From Brevibacterium picturae (lineage in GTDB: Bacteria; Actinomycetota; Actinomycetes; Actinomycetales; Brevibacteriaceae), in the NCBI RefSeq assembly GCF_900105045.1, contig NZ_LT629739.1, positions 2,604,001-2,668,000 of the forward strand: 64,000 nt of DNA. The letters run 5' to 3'. The notes below the pieces were generated by a model that saw only the letters and a list, made by a program, of their open reading frames with translations, did not search any database and was not told the DNA's origin. The position numbers were made by a program, and so were the translations under genes. This document shows, piece by piece, positions 17,910 through 27,427 of this stretch (position 1 is the stretch's first letter; every line of letters begins with the position of its first letter).

Positions 17910-19271
17910 TCAGATCTCTGAAGGACCCTGAGCAACCTTCTTGCGGCGCATGGTCATCGTGACTGCGGCTCCACCGATGAGGAGGAGTGCCGCGCCGCCG
18001 ACGAGACCGGTGAGCTCGGTACCGGTGCGGGGCAGTTCGCTGCCACCGTTTCCGTCTTCATCGCCGTTGTCTCCGTTGCCATTTCCGTCTTCGTCGCCGT
18101 CCTCGTTTCCGTCGCTGCCGCCGGCATTGGCGTCTTCGCCGACCGTGAATGCTCCGGTCATCTCGTCGTCACCACAGGTGACGGTGACGTCGTAATCGCC
18201 GAGGTAGGCCGACGGGTCATTGGCAGAGGTGCCGTAGACGTTGACCGAGGCATTGCCCTCGTCGTCAGCCTGGACGGTGTTGTCGTAGGCGGTGACGTTC
18301 GAGTTGCCCTTGGGGGTGACCACGTAGTGGACGTCCGAGCCGGGCTCGCAGTTCTCGACTGCAAGGGTGACGCCGCCGTCTTCCTTGACGAAGTCAGCGG
18401 GGCTGATGGTCTCGGGTGAGACGGTCAGCTCGGCTTCGGCCGCCGGCGTGGTGGGCTTGGGCTCTTCGGTCTCGTCCTCGGTGACGGTGAACTCGGCGTA
18501 GTTCGAGGATTGCTCGGTCGCGGTGTCCACACCGTAGACCGAGTAATCGCCGGGCTCGAGGCCACTGTCGGGTGCCGTGACGGTGGTGCTGATCTTGCCG
18601 TCTTCGTCGGCTGTGACTTCGTCCTGGTAGAACGGTGACTGAGGCGCTGCACCGATGATGGTGACCGCACTGTTGGGAGTGAAGCCCTCGCCGGTGAACT
18701 CGAGGCCGTTATCCTCGAGGTCGGAGACCGAGATCTCCTCGGTATTGAGGGAGACCTTGGGGTCGGCTTCGGGTGCTTCTGGTTCTTCGTCGTCGCCGAT
18801 GACCTCGACCTGCGCGGGAATCTCTTCGGTCTCGTCGCCACGCTTGATGGTGATCGTGAAGTTGAGGGTGCCCGGATCGATGGCTGCGGGGTCGCCGGTG
18901 ACATTGTGGATGGTGAACTCCACTGAGTCACCTTCAGCTGTCACTTCTTCGTCGGTGAGGTTGTCCGAGACGACATCGCCGGCTTCAAGCCCAGTGACCG
19001 TGACAGTGAGGCCCGGGTCGAGGAGATCGGTCTGGGTGATTTCTTTCGGCGAAACCGTGACCGATGCTTCGATGGCCTGAGTCTCGGCGCCGTCATGGGC
19101 TCCTTCCTCAGCAGCTTCAGCTTCCTCTGCCTGGCTGTCGTTCTGGCTGACCTGGATGTTGGTCTGTCCGAAGGTGTCGGCGGAAGGGGCTGAGGGTGCA
19201 GCCATTACGGGGGATGCGGCGAGGCCGGTGATGGCCAGGGCCACTGCGGGGGCGAGTGCAAGCTTCTTCAT
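17910..19271 (-). CDS. LPXTG-anchored surface protein with Ig-like repeats
   Basis: A 453-residue secreted protein. The signal peptide MKKLALAPAVALAITGLAA is cleaved near ASPVMAA. An acidic region follows, then about three repeats opening with VSPKEIT, LNTEEIS or VSPETIS and containing strands typical of Ig-like folds. The last repeat has two cysteines (ENCEPG and VTCGDD) that could form a disulfide. The C-terminus has an Asp/Gly/Asn spacer, the sortase motif LPRTG, a hydrophobic helix and the charged tail RRKK. It is therefore probably attached to the peptidoglycan. It is a shorter paralog of the next gene. No sortase is in the window and the ligand is unknown. Confidence 0.85.
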   Translation of the reverse strand: MKKLALAPAVALAITGLAASPVMAAPSAPSADTFGQTNIQVSQNDSQAEEAEAAEEGAHDGAETQAIEASVTVSPKEITQTDLLDPGLTVTVTGLEAGDVVSDNLTDEEVTAEGDSVEFTIHNVTGDPAAIDPGTLNFTITIKRGDETEEIPAQVEVIGDDEEPEAPEADPKVSLNTEEISVSDLEDNGLEFTGEGFTPNSAVTIIGAAPQSPFYQDEVTADEDGKISTTVTAPDSGLEPGDYSVYGVDTATEQSSNYAEFTVTEDETEEPKPTTPAAEAELTVSPETISPADFVKEDGGVTLAVENCEPGSDVHYVVTPKGNSNVTAYDNTVQADDEGNASVNVYGTSANDPSAYLGDYDVTVTCGDDEMTGAFTVGEDANAGGSDGNEDGDEDGNGNGDNGDEDGNGGSELPRTGTELTGLVGGAALLLIGGAAVTMTMRRKKVAQGPSEI

Positions 19272-19445
19272 AGTGTCCTTCGTTCTTACAGCTGAGAATG
19301 ATCTCCTACGCAGGTAACAATAATGAAATAGTCACAACGTGCATAGTTGTGGTCGTTGTGTTCACATCTGTTGTACAGATCGGGGACAGGTGTCGTCGGC
19401 TGGCTCGGCCGGGAGACCAGCCGAATAGCGTCAGAACAGTCGAAA

Positions 19446-19483
19446 ATGGGTGTGGCCCCGACCGAAGTCGGGGCCACACCCAT
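19446..19483 (-). terminator. Intrinsic terminator of the large LPXTG gene
   Basis: A 17-bp perfect stem (ATGGGTGTGGCCCCGAC and complement) closes on a TTCG tetraloop on the minus strand and is followed by TTTTCG. It lies 50 bases past the stop of the gene at 19534-21777. Confidence 0.88.
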
Positions 19484-19533
19484 TCAAGCGATCACATGAT
19501 CACTCGCCTTGAGCGATCACTCGGGGCGCCTGA

Positions 19534-21777
19534 TCAGAAATCGGAAGGCGACTGTCCGACCTTCTTGCGGCGACCGGTCATCGCGATTGCAGCTCCACCG
19601 ACGAGGAGGAGCATCGCTCCCGAGGCGAGACCGCCGAGGTCTGCACCGGTGCGCGGCAGCTCGCTGCCGCCATTGCCGCCGTTGCCGTCATCACTGCCGC
19701 CACCGTTCGCGCCGGCTGTGACTGTGAACGATTCCTTCATGGAGTCATCGCCGCACGTCGCACTGGCCGTGTAGGAGCCGACGTATGCCGAGACGTTGTC
19801 GGAGGTGCCGAAGACATTGACCGAAGCCTTGCCTTCGTCATCAGCCTTGACTGTATTCTCATACGCGGTGACCTGGATGCCCTTGGGTGTCACCGCGAAG
19901 TGCACATCCGCACCGGGTTCGCAGTTCTCGACTGCGAGGGTGACGCCCTTCTCGTCGTTGGCGAAGTCGGCTGCTTCGAGTGTCTTCGGTGAGACCGAGA
20001 ACGATGCTTCTGCAGGAGCCTCTGGGGTGTCTCCGTCCTTGCCGTCGTCGCCACCGTTTCCGTCATCACCGTCTTCCTTGTCTTCGGCGACGACGTTGAT
20101 GTTGCCGTTCAGGGTCTCCGATTCGGTGCCTTCGCGGTCGATGGTGACTGTGAACGGCACCTTGCCCTCTTCGAGGCTGTCCGGGTTGCCTTGGTAGTAG
20201 AGGGTGAACTCGAATGCCCCATCGGCCTCAACCATCTTCTCGTCGCCGGTCAGGGAGTCGGTGAGCGTGTCACCCTTCTTCACGCCCGTGACAGTGACTG
20301 TCACGCCTTTGTCGGGGTCCGAGAGATCCTCTGCGGTGATCTCCTTGGGGTCGACCGTAAGCGAGGCGTCGATTGGGTCGACGGCGTCGTCAGTGACGGT
20401 GAATGTCTGTTCTGCGGCCTTCTCTCCGGTGTCGACATCAGTGGCGGTGACTGTGTAGGGGCCCGGGGCGAGACCGCCATCGGGAGCGGTGATCGGAACG
20501 GTGATCTTCCCATTGTCATCGGCGGTGACTGTTTCATCTTGGAAGAAGGAGTTGCCCGCTCCGGCGTTGATTTCGACGTCGCCGTTCGGGGTGAAGCCCG
20601 TGCCGGTGACTGTGACGCCGTCCTTGTTGAATTCGCTCTCGCTGATCTCCGTGTCGCTCAGAGCGATTTCGGGATCGACCTGAGCGGCGTCATCGGAGGT
20701 GATCTCGAAGCTCAGTGGAACGGTTTTTGTCTCTCCGTCGCGAGTGACTTCGACGTCGAATTCTCGGATACCGGGTTCGACAGCTGACGGGTCTCCGCCA
20801 TGGTCATAGATCCGGTACTCGAGCACTCCGTCCGTGTTATCGGCATCGATCGTGTCGTACTGATTGGAGAGGGTGTTGTGCACCCTGTCTCCCGGCAGCA
20901 GCCCTGTGACAGTGAGAGTGACACCCTTCGACTCGTCTGAACCAGACTCGTCATCGGTGTAATCGGTCTGAGTGATCTTCTTTGGTGAGACTGAGGCCTG
21001 AGGGTCGAAATCAGCGGCCAAGATATTTATGGACTCGGTGAGCTTCTGTGTCTTCGCGTCACTCGTCTGGCTGGCCCGGGTGACCTGGATAGAGAGCGAC
21101 TTCGTTCCCTCATTGATGTCCTTGGCGGGCTTGTCGGTCTGAAGGGTCAGCGCAGCAGAACCACTGGCGGCCGTCGTGGACTCCGCTGAGAGTCCGCCGC
21201 CCTTGACTGCGACCTTGTCGCCCTTCTCCAGGTGTGTGACGTTGACCTTGAGGCCATTCTTGGCGAGGTCCTCGGCACCGATGGACGAAGCAACCGTCAC
21301 TGAAGCGTTGGGTGTTTCGACTTCGTCCTCAGAGTCCTCGGAATCATCCGAGTCCTTGCTCTTGTCGTCGTCCTTGGCGTCGGAGTCGTCCGAGTCCTTG
21401 GAATCGTCGTCCTTGGGTGCAGGCTTCTCTGTATCCTTGGCGTCGTTGGCCTCCTCGTCCGCCGCCTCCTCCTCGTCGGCGGCTTCCTCGGCAGCTTCTT
21501 TTTTGTCAGCGGCCTCTTTCGCGGCGGCTTTCTTAGCTGCTGCCTCTTTTTCGGCGGCCTTCTTCTTTTCTTCTTCGGCCTTCTTCTGAGCAGCTTCTTC
21601 CTTGGCGATCCTGTCGGCTTCAGCTTTCGCAGCCTCTTCCTTGTCCTTCTTCAGCTGCTCGGCCTCGGTCAACGTAGAGTCCGACTGGGTTGAGGGGGTT
21701 TCGGCGGCGGCGACTGGGGCGGCCACCAGACCTGTGAATGCAAGGGCGACAGCCGGTGCGAGAACGAGCTTCTTCAT
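19534..21777 (-). CDS. Large LPXTG surface protein with helical stalk and Ig-like repeats
   Basis: A 747-residue protein starting MKKLVLAPAVALAFTGLV (signal peptide). Residues about 35-110 are a Lys/Glu/Ala-rich run, probably one long helix or coiled coil, then an Asp/Ser/Lys low-complexity segment. About five Ig-like repeats follow, several starting VSPKKIT, VDPKEIT or VSPKTLE. The last repeat has two cysteines like the paralog. The C-terminal spacer, LPRTG, hydrophobic helix and GRRKK tail mark it for sortase attachment. The ATG at 21777 is chosen because the signal peptide starts there; the frame runs 60 bases further upstream. With its neighbour it forms a tandem pair from duplication, possibly adhesins or stalk proteins. 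Function is unknown. Confidence 0.85.
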   Translation of the reverse strand: MKKLVLAPAVALAFTGLVAAPVAAAETPSTQSDSTLTEAEQLKKDKEEAAKAEADRIAKEEAAQKKAEEEKKKAAEKEAAAKKAAAKEAADKKEAAEEAADEEEAADEEANDAKDTEKPAPKDDDSKDSDDSDAKDDDKSKDSDDSEDSEDEVETPNASVTVASSIGAEDLAKNGLKVNVTHLEKGDKVAVKGGGLSAESTTAASGSAALTLQTDKPAKDINEGTKSLSIQVTRASQTSDAKTQKLTESINILAADFDPQASVSPKKITQTDYTDDESGSDESKGVTLTVTGLLPGDRVHNTLSNQYDTIDADNTDGVLEYRIYDHGGDPSAVEPGIREFDVEVTRDGETKTVPLSFEITSDDAAQVDPEIALSDTEISESEFNKDGVTVTGTGFTPNGDVEINAGAGNSFFQDETVTADDNGKITVPITAPDGGLAPGPYTVTATDVDTGEKAAEQTFTVTDDAVDPIDASLTVDPKEITAEDLSDPDKGVTVTVTGVKKGDTLTDSLTGDEKMVEADGAFEFTLYYQGNPDSLEEGKVPFTVTIDREGTESETLNGNINVVAEDKEDGDDGNGGDDGKDGDTPEAPAEASFSVSPKTLEAADFANDEKGVTLAVENCEPGADVHFAVTPKGIQVTAYENTVKADDEGKASVNVFGTSDNVSAYVGSYTASATCGDDSMKESFTVTAGANGGGSDDGNGGNGGSELPRTGADLGGLASGAMLLLVGGAAIAMTGRRKKVGQSPSDF

Positions 21778-21982
21778 TGGAGTGCCTTCAATCTTGAGAG
21801 TGTGAGGGGGTGCACATCTGACAGACATCCTAGGCACGGAGAATTCCCGAAACTACTTATGTACGTTTTGTTCAGGGCAAAACGCGGTAACACTTTGATG
21901 AATGAAAAGAGCGCACCGAGATGCCCCTGTGATGTGACCGGCCAGTAGCCGGTCCCTCAGGCCGGCCGGTAGCCGCTCTCTC

Positions 21983-23098
21983 TCAGACGGGCCAGGCCTC
22001 CGCGCGGATCTGCTTGCGCTGCTCAACGGTGGGTACGCGAACGGTCAGTGCTGAGGGCAGGACCTCCATCGCCAGATACCCGGACTGGCCGATCGGATCC
22101 CCGTCCAACTGCACGTCGAGCTCCTCGCCGGATTCGATGACGACCTTCTGGCACTTCCGGATGTTCGTATGCAGCCCCTTCGACGCCTTACGCCCCAGTA
22201 CGGAGGCCAGAACGCCCACCCATTGACCCAGGTTCTTGGGGCTGACGATGAGGACGTCGAGCATCCCGTCGTCGACGACCGCCTGCGGCAGCAACTGGAT
22301 GCCGCCCTGCAGCTTCCCGCAGTTGCCGCCGAGCACCGAACGCACTCGCGCCGAGACCCGATGATCGTCATCGAAGGTTACCTTCACATGGCTGGGCCGA
22401 CCGACGAGTTTCCGGGAACCTGCCTCGACATAGGCCAACCAGCCGAGTCGCGACTTGAGATCGGAGTTGGTGTCGGCCATGACCGCCGCATCGAACCCCA
22501 AGCCCGTGATCACGGTGAATACGTGAGTGTCCCCATCCTCGGCGGTCTTGGCGGTTCCGACGTCGATGTCCCGATTGCGGCCCCACAGTGCGATCCGCAG
22601 CGCCCATTCGGTCTTGTCGAGGATGAGGTCGAGGTTCCTCGACAACAGATTTCCCGTCCCCAGCGGAACGATGCCCATCGGGGTGGATGTCCCGGCCAGC
22701 GCCGAGGCGACGGCGCGGACGGTCCCGTCGCCGCCGGCAGCGATGATGACGTCGACCCCCTCGTCCAGTGCGCGAACAGTGGCACCTTCGCCGGAGTCCT
22801 CGGGCGTGGTCTCGATGACCAGCGGTGGGCTCCAGCCCTCGAAACGGCAGATCGCCTCGGCGGTCGAGGCCAGATTACGGACATCGGTCTTGGTTGGATT
22901 GACGACGAGAGCGGCCCGGTAACGGCCTGAGTTCTCAATCTCGGACGAGTCGGCGTTCGTTCCGTGGCCGGACTGCCGAACGCGTTTGAGGGCGCGCAGG
23001 GCTCCGGTGCGGCGGCCGAGGAAGAACGCGACGAGCAGCGCCACGACAATGCCGGCGATGACAAACCACATCATCAGGGGATCCAAAGCGACGGTCAT
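21983..23098 (-). CDS. Diacylglycerol kinase-family lipid kinase
   Basis: A 371-residue protein with an N-terminal membrane helix (residues about 9-28) and a DAGK catalytic domain. The nucleotide-binding motif GGDGT is at residues 122-126, and PLGTGNLLSRNL is the second glycine-rich motif. The C-terminal YegS/DgkB-like beta domain contains DGDPIGQSG. Such enzymes phosphorylate diacylglycerol, sphingosine-like or polyprenyl lipids, and the substrate cannot be told from sequence. The membrane helix places it at the inner face of the membrane. It is divergent from serS with 97 bases between starts. Confidence 0.88.
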   Translation of the reverse strand: MTVALDPLMMWFVIAGIVVALLVAFFLGRRTGALRALKRVRQSGHGTNADSSEIENSGRYRAALVVNPTKTDVRNLASTAEAICRFEGWSPPLVIETTPEDSGEGATVRALDEGVDVIIAAGGDGTVRAVASALAGTSTPMGIVPLGTGNLLSRNLDLILDKTEWALRIALWGRNRDIDVGTAKTAEDGDTHVFTVITGLGFDAAVMADTNSDLKSRLGWLAYVEAGSRKLVGRPSHVKVTFDDDHRVSARVRSVLGGNCGKLQGGIQLLPQAVVDDGMLDVLIVSPKNLGQWVGVLASVLGRKASKGLHTNIRKCQKVVIESGEELDVQLDGDPIGQSGYLAMEVLPSALTVRVPTVEQRKQIRAEAWPV

Positions 23099-23195
23099 GT
23101 CTCAAATTTACAGTGTTCAACTTGGGAGCGAGCTGGTCACCCACCGAAGAGGCGCCCGAATGTCGAAAACCATCGCGTGCCGTTAAGCTGAGAGG

Positions 23196-24476
23196 GTGAT
23201 CGATCTAGCGCTTCTCAGAGAAAACCCGGACCTGTTCAAGGCATCGCAGGAGGCCCGCGGCTCGTCCGTCGACCTCGTCGACGACGTCATCGCTGCGGAT
23301 TCCGCACGCCGCTCAGCCATCACGGCCTACGAGGACGCGCGCGCCGATCAGAAATCCTTCTCCTCTCAGATCGCGAAAGCACCAAAAGAGGACAAGCCTG
23401 CGCTCATCGCCGAGGGCAAAGAGAAGTCTGCCAAGGTCAAGGCTCTCCAGTCCGAGTCGGAGGAAGCCGCCTTCGCGTTCGACAAGCTCGCCGGTAAGCT
23501 CCCGAACCTCATCGTCGAGGGCATCCCCTCCGGCGGCGAAGAGAACTTCGTGACCCTGAAGACGGTCGGCGAACCGCGCGACTTCAGCACCGACGGCTTC
23601 GAGCCGGCCGACCACCTGGAGATCGGTGAGACGCTCAAGGCCATCGATACCGCCCGTGGCACCAAGGTCGCGGGATCGCGCTTCCACTACCTCACAGGAT
23701 TCGGCGCCAAGCTGGAGATGGCTCTGCTCAACCTGGCCCGCGACGTGGCCGAGGAAGCCGATTTCATCCCGACCATCACACCCACACTGGTCAAGCCCGA
23801 AGTCATGCGCGGCACCGGTTTCCTCGGCGAGCACGCCGATGAGATCTACCGACTCGAAGCCGATGACCTGTTCCTCGTCGGCACCTCCGAAGTGCCCCTG
23901 GCCGGCTTCCATATGGACGAGATCGTCGACCTGTCCGACGGTCCGCTGCGCTACGCCGGAATCTCCTCCTGTTACCGGCGCGAGGCCGGCTCCTACGGCA
24001 AGGACACCCGCGGAATCATCCGCGTCCACCAATTCCAGAAGGTCGAGATGTTCGCCTACGTCGAGGTCGAAGACGCCGAGGCCGAACATGAGCGTATGCT
24101 GTCCCTGCAGGAGAAGATGCTGGGCCTGTGCGAGCTGCCCTACCGCGTCATCGACACCGCAGCCGGCGACCTCGGCGACTCCGCGGCCCGCAAATTCGAC
24201 TGCGAAGCCTGGGTGCCGACGCAGGAGACCTACCGCGAACTGACTTCGACCTCGAACTGCACGACCTTCCAGGCCCGCCGCCTGCAGGTTCGCGAGCGCT
24301 ACGACGGCGCCACCCGCCCCGTCGCCACACTCAACGGAACCATGGCCAACACTCGCTGGCTCGTCCCGATTCTGGAGAACCACCAGCAGTCCGACGGTTC
24401 GGTCACGGTCCCCGCGGCACTACGCCCCTACCTCGGCGGCATGGTCGCGCAGGGACCAGAGGGCCCGCGTTACTGA
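23196..24476 (+). CDS. serS: Seryl-tRNA synthetase
   Basis: A 426-residue class II aminoacyl-tRNA synthetase that charges tRNA-Ser. The N-terminal coiled-coil arm (residues about 27-105) reaches the long variable arm of tRNA-Ser. The catalytic domain has motif 2 ([24 protein letters not shown]) and motif 3 ([20 protein letters not shown]). The start is GTG, with a weak GAGAGG site. Two tRNA-Ser genes lie elsewhere in the window (32589 and 49276). Confidence 0.97.
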   Translation: MIDLALLRENPDLFKASQEARGSSVDLVDDVIAADSARRSAITAYEDARADQKSFSSQIAKAPKEDKPALIAEGKEKSAKVKALQSESEEAAFAFDKLAGKLPNLIVEGIPSGGEENFVTLKTVGEPRDFSTDGFEPADHLEIGETLKAIDTARGTKVAGSRFHYLTGFGAKLEMALLNLARDVAEEADFIPTITPTLVKPEVMRGTGFLGEHADEIYRLEADDLFLVGTSEVPLAGFHMDEIVDLSDGPLRYAGISSCYRREAGSYGKDTRGIIRVHQFQKVEMFAYVEVEDAEAEHERMLSLQEKMLGLCELPYRVIDTAAGDLGDSAARKFDCEAWVPTQETYRELTSTSNCTTFQARRLQVRERYDGATRPVATLNGTMANTRWLVPILENHQQSDGSVTVPAALRPYLGGMVAQGPEGPRY

Positions 24477-24504
24477 AGCCACGATCCCCACGCTTGGAGA
24501 GAAA

Positions 24505-25353
24505 TTGCCCAAACACCTCATTGCGCTCGACATCGACGGCACCATCGTCAACTACGACGGTTCACTGTCCGCCCCTGTCCGTCAGGTCCTGACCCAACTC
24601 GCAGAGGCGGGCCATCACCTGGTCATCTCCACCGGGCGGGCACTGCCCGGAGCGCTAGAGGTCGTGCACGCACTCGAACTCAAGGAAGGGTTCGTCGTCT
24701 GCTCGAACGGATCCGTCGTCGTCAAGCTCGACCCGGCTCTGCCATTGGGCTGGGAAATGCACCATGTCGTGTCCTTCGATCCCAGGGACGCCCTGGAGAA
24801 GATGCACGAAGCACTGCCGAACGCATTGTTCCTCGTCGAGGACCCCGACCTGCATCGCTGGGCCTCGGGGCCGTTCCCCGCGGGCGAGCTCGCAGAGTCG
24901 GACACGCTCGACATCGTCGACTTCGAGCAGCTCCTCGAGAAGCGCGCCACCCGTATCGTGATGCGCGAGGTCAACGGCACCGCGGAGGAGTTCGCCGAGG
25001 CCGTCGAACGCCTCGGTCTCCACGAAGTCAGCTATTCGGTGGGCTGGAGCAACTGGCTCGACATCGCACCCGACGGGATCTCGAAGGCCAGCGGCCTCGA
25101 ACTCGTCGAATCCGAACTCGGAATCGACCACGAGCTGAGCATCGGCGCCGGTGACGGACTCAACGACATCGAAATGATCGAATGGGTCCACCACGCGATC
25201 GTCATGGGCCAGTCGAAGGACGTGCTCAAGCAGCACGCTTCGGTCGTGACGAAGTCGGTCGACGACGACGGTCTGGCCGTTGCCCTCGTCGACTACTTCG
25301 ACCTCGACCCTGCCGTGCTCGCACTCAGCGGTTCCCGCGACACCCACGGCTGA
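24505..25353 (+). CDS. HAD-superfamily phosphatase (Cof type)
   Basis: A 282-residue type IIB HAD hydrolase. Motif I DIDGT gives the nucleophile Asp9, motif II is ISTGR, the conserved Lys is in ISKASGLE, and motif IV is GDGLNDIEM. Such enzymes dephosphorylate small sugar phosphates, flavin or nucleotide compounds; the substrate is unknown. The start is a TTG (MPKHLIALDIDGT) with GGAGAG at 24495-24500, 28 bases after serS, so the two are probably co-transcribed. A second HAD gene converges on it. Confidence 0.88.
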   Translation: MPKHLIALDIDGTIVNYDGSLSAPVRQVLTQLAEAGHHLVISTGRALPGALEVVHALELKEGFVVCSNGSVVVKLDPALPLGWEMHHVVSFDPRDALEKMHEALPNALFLVEDPDLHRWASGPFPAGELAESDTLDIVDFEQLLEKRATRIVMREVNGTAEEFAEAVERLGLHEVSYSVGWSNWLDIAPDGISKASGLELVESELGIDHELSIGAGDGLNDIEMIEWVHHAIVMGQSKDVLKQHASVVTKSVDDDGLAVALVDYFDLDPAVLALSGSRDTHG

Positions 25354-25376
25354 GGCGAACTCATCCACTAAATCTC

Positions 25377-25434
25377 CCCGACGTCACTAATTGCGCCCGG
25401 CGCCGTGCGCTATTAGTGACGTCGGGTATTTTTA
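25377..25434 (+). terminator. Strong intrinsic terminator between convergent HAD genes
   Basis: CCCGACGTCACTAAT (25377-25391) pairs with ATTAGTGACGTCGGG (25412-25426), with an inner GCGC pair around a GC-rich loop, and TATTTTTA follows on the plus strand. It ends the serS-HAD transcript. It abuts the stop of the opposing gene and may serve both. Confidence 0.88.
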
Positions 25435-26262
25435 GGCGGGGCCAGAGGCAGGATGGGCGTCGAGGGCCGCACCCAGATACCGTGCTACGCCGTCTTCGTC
25501 GACCGCGGTGGTGACGGCGGCCGCGATCTCCTTGACCGAGTCCAGTGCGTTGCCCATGGCGACTCCATGCCCGGCCCAGGTCAGCATCTCGATGTCATTG
25601 GGCATGTCCCCGAACGCCATCACCTGTTCGCGGGCCACGCCGAGGTGGTCGCACAGTTCCTCCAGAGTCTTCGCCTTCGTGACACCGGCCGGAGCCAGTT
25701 CGACGAGGCCGTTGACCGGGTCGGAGAACGACGCATGGCAGTCCGCTGCGACGAGGGGGTCGAGCAGATCGTGGAGTGCCTCGGAATCGTCGGAGCCGAT
25801 GCTGACGAGGATCTTCACGACATCACGCGTGGCCAGCTCCGACAGGTCGTCCATCACGTTGGCGTGCCGGGGATTGCGCGAGATGAAGTTCTTGTCGACG
25901 AGACCGCCGGTGAGGGTCTCGAACGCGAAATGCGCCTCCGGGTGGGAGGCCGTAATCGTGGCGATGATCTTCTCGACCTCGGCGAACTCGATGGTGTGCG
26001 CCGAGACCACGGTCGCCGAGGCGATGTCATAGACGACTGCTCCGTTGAGGCAGATGACGCGGCCCAGGTCGGGGATCTGAGCGGCGATCGCCTCCAGCCA
26101 CCTGATCGGCCTGCCGGTGACGAGGACGAAGGGGATGTCCATGTTCTGGCAGCGGTGGATCGCGTCGATGGTGGCCGTGGAGATGGGCTTCCAATCCAGC
26201 AGAAGCGTGCCGTCGATATCGCTGGCGACGAGACCTAAGTCGAAGTCCTCCGGCGATGTCAT
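25432..26262 (-). CDS. HAD-superfamily phosphatase (Cof type)
   Basis: A 276-residue type IIB HAD hydrolase with motif I DIDGT (nucleophile Asp15), motif II LVTGRP, Lys in GVTKAKTLEELC and motif IV FGDMPNDIEML. It is related to the convergent HAD protein at 24505-25353, but the two differ clearly outside the motifs. The start overlaps the stop of the upstream gene by four bases (ATGA), making it the last gene of the bpa operon. The substrate is unknown. Confidence 0.88.
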   Translation of the reverse strand: MTSPEDFDLGLVASDIDGTLLLDWKPISTATIDAIHRCQNMDIPFVLVTGRPIRWLEAIAAQIPDLGRVICLNGAVVYDIASATVVSAHTIEFAEVEKIIATITASHPEAHFAFETLTGGLVDKNFISRNPRHANVMDDLSELATRDVVKILVSIGSDDSEALHDLLDPLVAADCHASFSDPVNGLVELAPAGVTKAKTLEELCDHLGVAREQVMAFGDMPNDIEMLTWAGHGVAMGNALDSVKEIAAAVTTAVDEDGVARYLGAALDAHPASGPA

Positions 26263-26801
26263 GAGAGATTGTCCTGTGCACGCCGGAGCAGTTCGGCGGC
26301 ATCGGTGATGAACCGCTGCGTCGCCAGGGCGCTGGGACCGATCGGTCTGCCGGCGATGAGCTCTGTGCGCGCCATCGATGCCGCCAGCACCGCCTCGGCG
26401 ACCTTCGATGAGGCCTTGGTCAGCAGTTCAGGGGTGTCACCGACAGCCTTGCGGGTGTGGCCGGGGACGACCTGCCCGGAGACGGGGTGGTGGGTGTGCA
26501 GCCAGGCGGTGATCTCATCGACGACCGGCACCAGATCATTGAGGCGCTGAGTCCCGTCGACGATCGTGTTCGCGTTCGTTGTTGAGCTGTCCTGGTTTGC
26601 GTCGGCAGACGCCTGATCGTCAGCAGAGCTCTGCACACCGGCGGGCAGCTCATGGATGGCCACCGAGGTGGTGTAGTAGCGGTCGACGGCGCGGATGAAC
26701 CTGTCGCGGTTATGGCGCCAGAGCCCCGTGCCGAACTGCTGATCAGGGCCTCGGCGCGAGGGGCCGCCCGGCTTCTTCAGCCCGGAGAAGATGTTCTTCA
26801 C
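26259..26801 (-). CDS. Conserved hypothetical protein between bpa and a HAD gene
   Basis: A 180-residue soluble protein I do not recognise. It begins with a basic segment (KKPGGPSRRGP), then RHNRDRFIRAVDRYYTTSVAIHELPAG, a Ser/Asp/Asn/Thr-rich linker (about residues 58-80) and a predicted helical C-terminal half. It has no signal peptide or membrane helix. ATGA overlaps on both sides join it to bpa upstream and the HAD gene downstream, so it is translated in a coupled operon. That placement suggests a link to protein turnover, but this is inference. Confidence 0.6.
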   Translation of the reverse strand: MKNIFSGLKKPGGPSRRGPDQQFGTGLWRHNRDRFIRAVDRYYTTSVAIHELPAGVQSSADDQASADANQDSSTTNANTIVDGTQRLNDLVPVVDEITAWLHTHHPVSGQVVPGHTRKAVGDTPELLTKASSKVAEAVLAASMARTELIAGRPIGPSALATQRFITDAAELLRRAQDNLS

Positions 26802-27355
26802 AGGTAGTTGCCTGTGCCGCGGTCATCGGCATCGTCCTGGCTCTGCCCACCCGTCGTTGCACCCGGAGCAGCGCCGGGTGCCACCATGCCCGGTGGCAGC
26901 TGTCCGTGGTCGGCGAGTTCTTGTTTCGCCATCGCCTGTTGCGCCATGATCGCGGTCTGGATGCCGTGGAAGAGTCCCTCCAGCCAGCCGACCAGCTGCG
27001 CCTGAGCGATGCGCAGCTCGGAGTTGGTCGGGGGACCGTCGCTCGTGTTGAAGGGCAGATCGAGGCGCTCGAGTTCGTCGATGAGGTCCTTGGACAGACC
27101 GTCCTCGAGTTCGTCGATCGAACGGCGGTGAATCTTCGCCAGACGTTCGCGGCCCTTCTCATCCAAATCGGTGCTGCGGACCTCTTCGAGGAGTTGCTTG
27201 ACCATGGTCCCGATTCGCATCACCTTGGCGGGGGAGGACACATCGACCTGAGACGAGGGCTCCGTGATGGAGTTCCTGGCGGGACTCGTCGACTGATCGG
27301 AGGAATTCCCGTCCTGACCAGCCGAGCTCTCGGACTGATCGGGATTGCTGATCAT
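26798..27355 (-). CDS. bpa: Bacterial proteasome activator Bpa/PafE
   Basis: A 185-residue protein with a disordered Ser/Asp/Gln N-terminus (about 40 residues), a helical core (VMRIGTMVKQLLEEVRSTDLDEKGRERLAKIHRRSIDELE, then NSELRIAQAQLVGWLEGLFHGIQTAIMAQQ) and a flexible tail ending GNYL. Bpa/PafE forms a ring on the 20S proteasome and opens its gate without ATP through a C-terminal GQYL motif. Here the motif is GNYL. The core and tail together make the family call fairly safe. No proteasome subunits lie in the window. It heads an ATGA-coupled operon with the next two genes. Confidence 0.82.
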   Translation of the reverse strand: MISNPDQSESSAGQDGNSSDQSTSPARNSITEPSSQVDVSSPAKVMRIGTMVKQLLEEVRSTDLDEKGRERLAKIHRRSIDELEDGLSKDLIDELERLDLPFNTSDGPPTNSELRIAQAQLVGWLEGLFHGIQTAIMAQQAMAKQELADHGQLPPGMVAPGAAPGATTGGQSQDDADDRGTGNYL

Positions 27356-27427
27356 GATCGGTTACCTTCTTCCCGTGCTTTTCCTGCGCTGCGGCTCAGA
27401 CGCGCTGGGCCCCAGCCGCATCGAACC

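Noticed and set aside
17910..21777. Repetitive DNA considered as a CRISPR array
   Set aside because: The repeats are protein-level Ig-like units about 80-100 codons long, not short identical DNA repeats with unique spacers. No cas gene is present.
22169..22930. Long plus-strand frame opposite the lipid kinase
   Set aside because: It is the antisense shadow of a well-recognised DAGK gene with no motif of its own. The same holds for long antisense frames over dnaK, serS, lldP, pckG and the MMPL gene.
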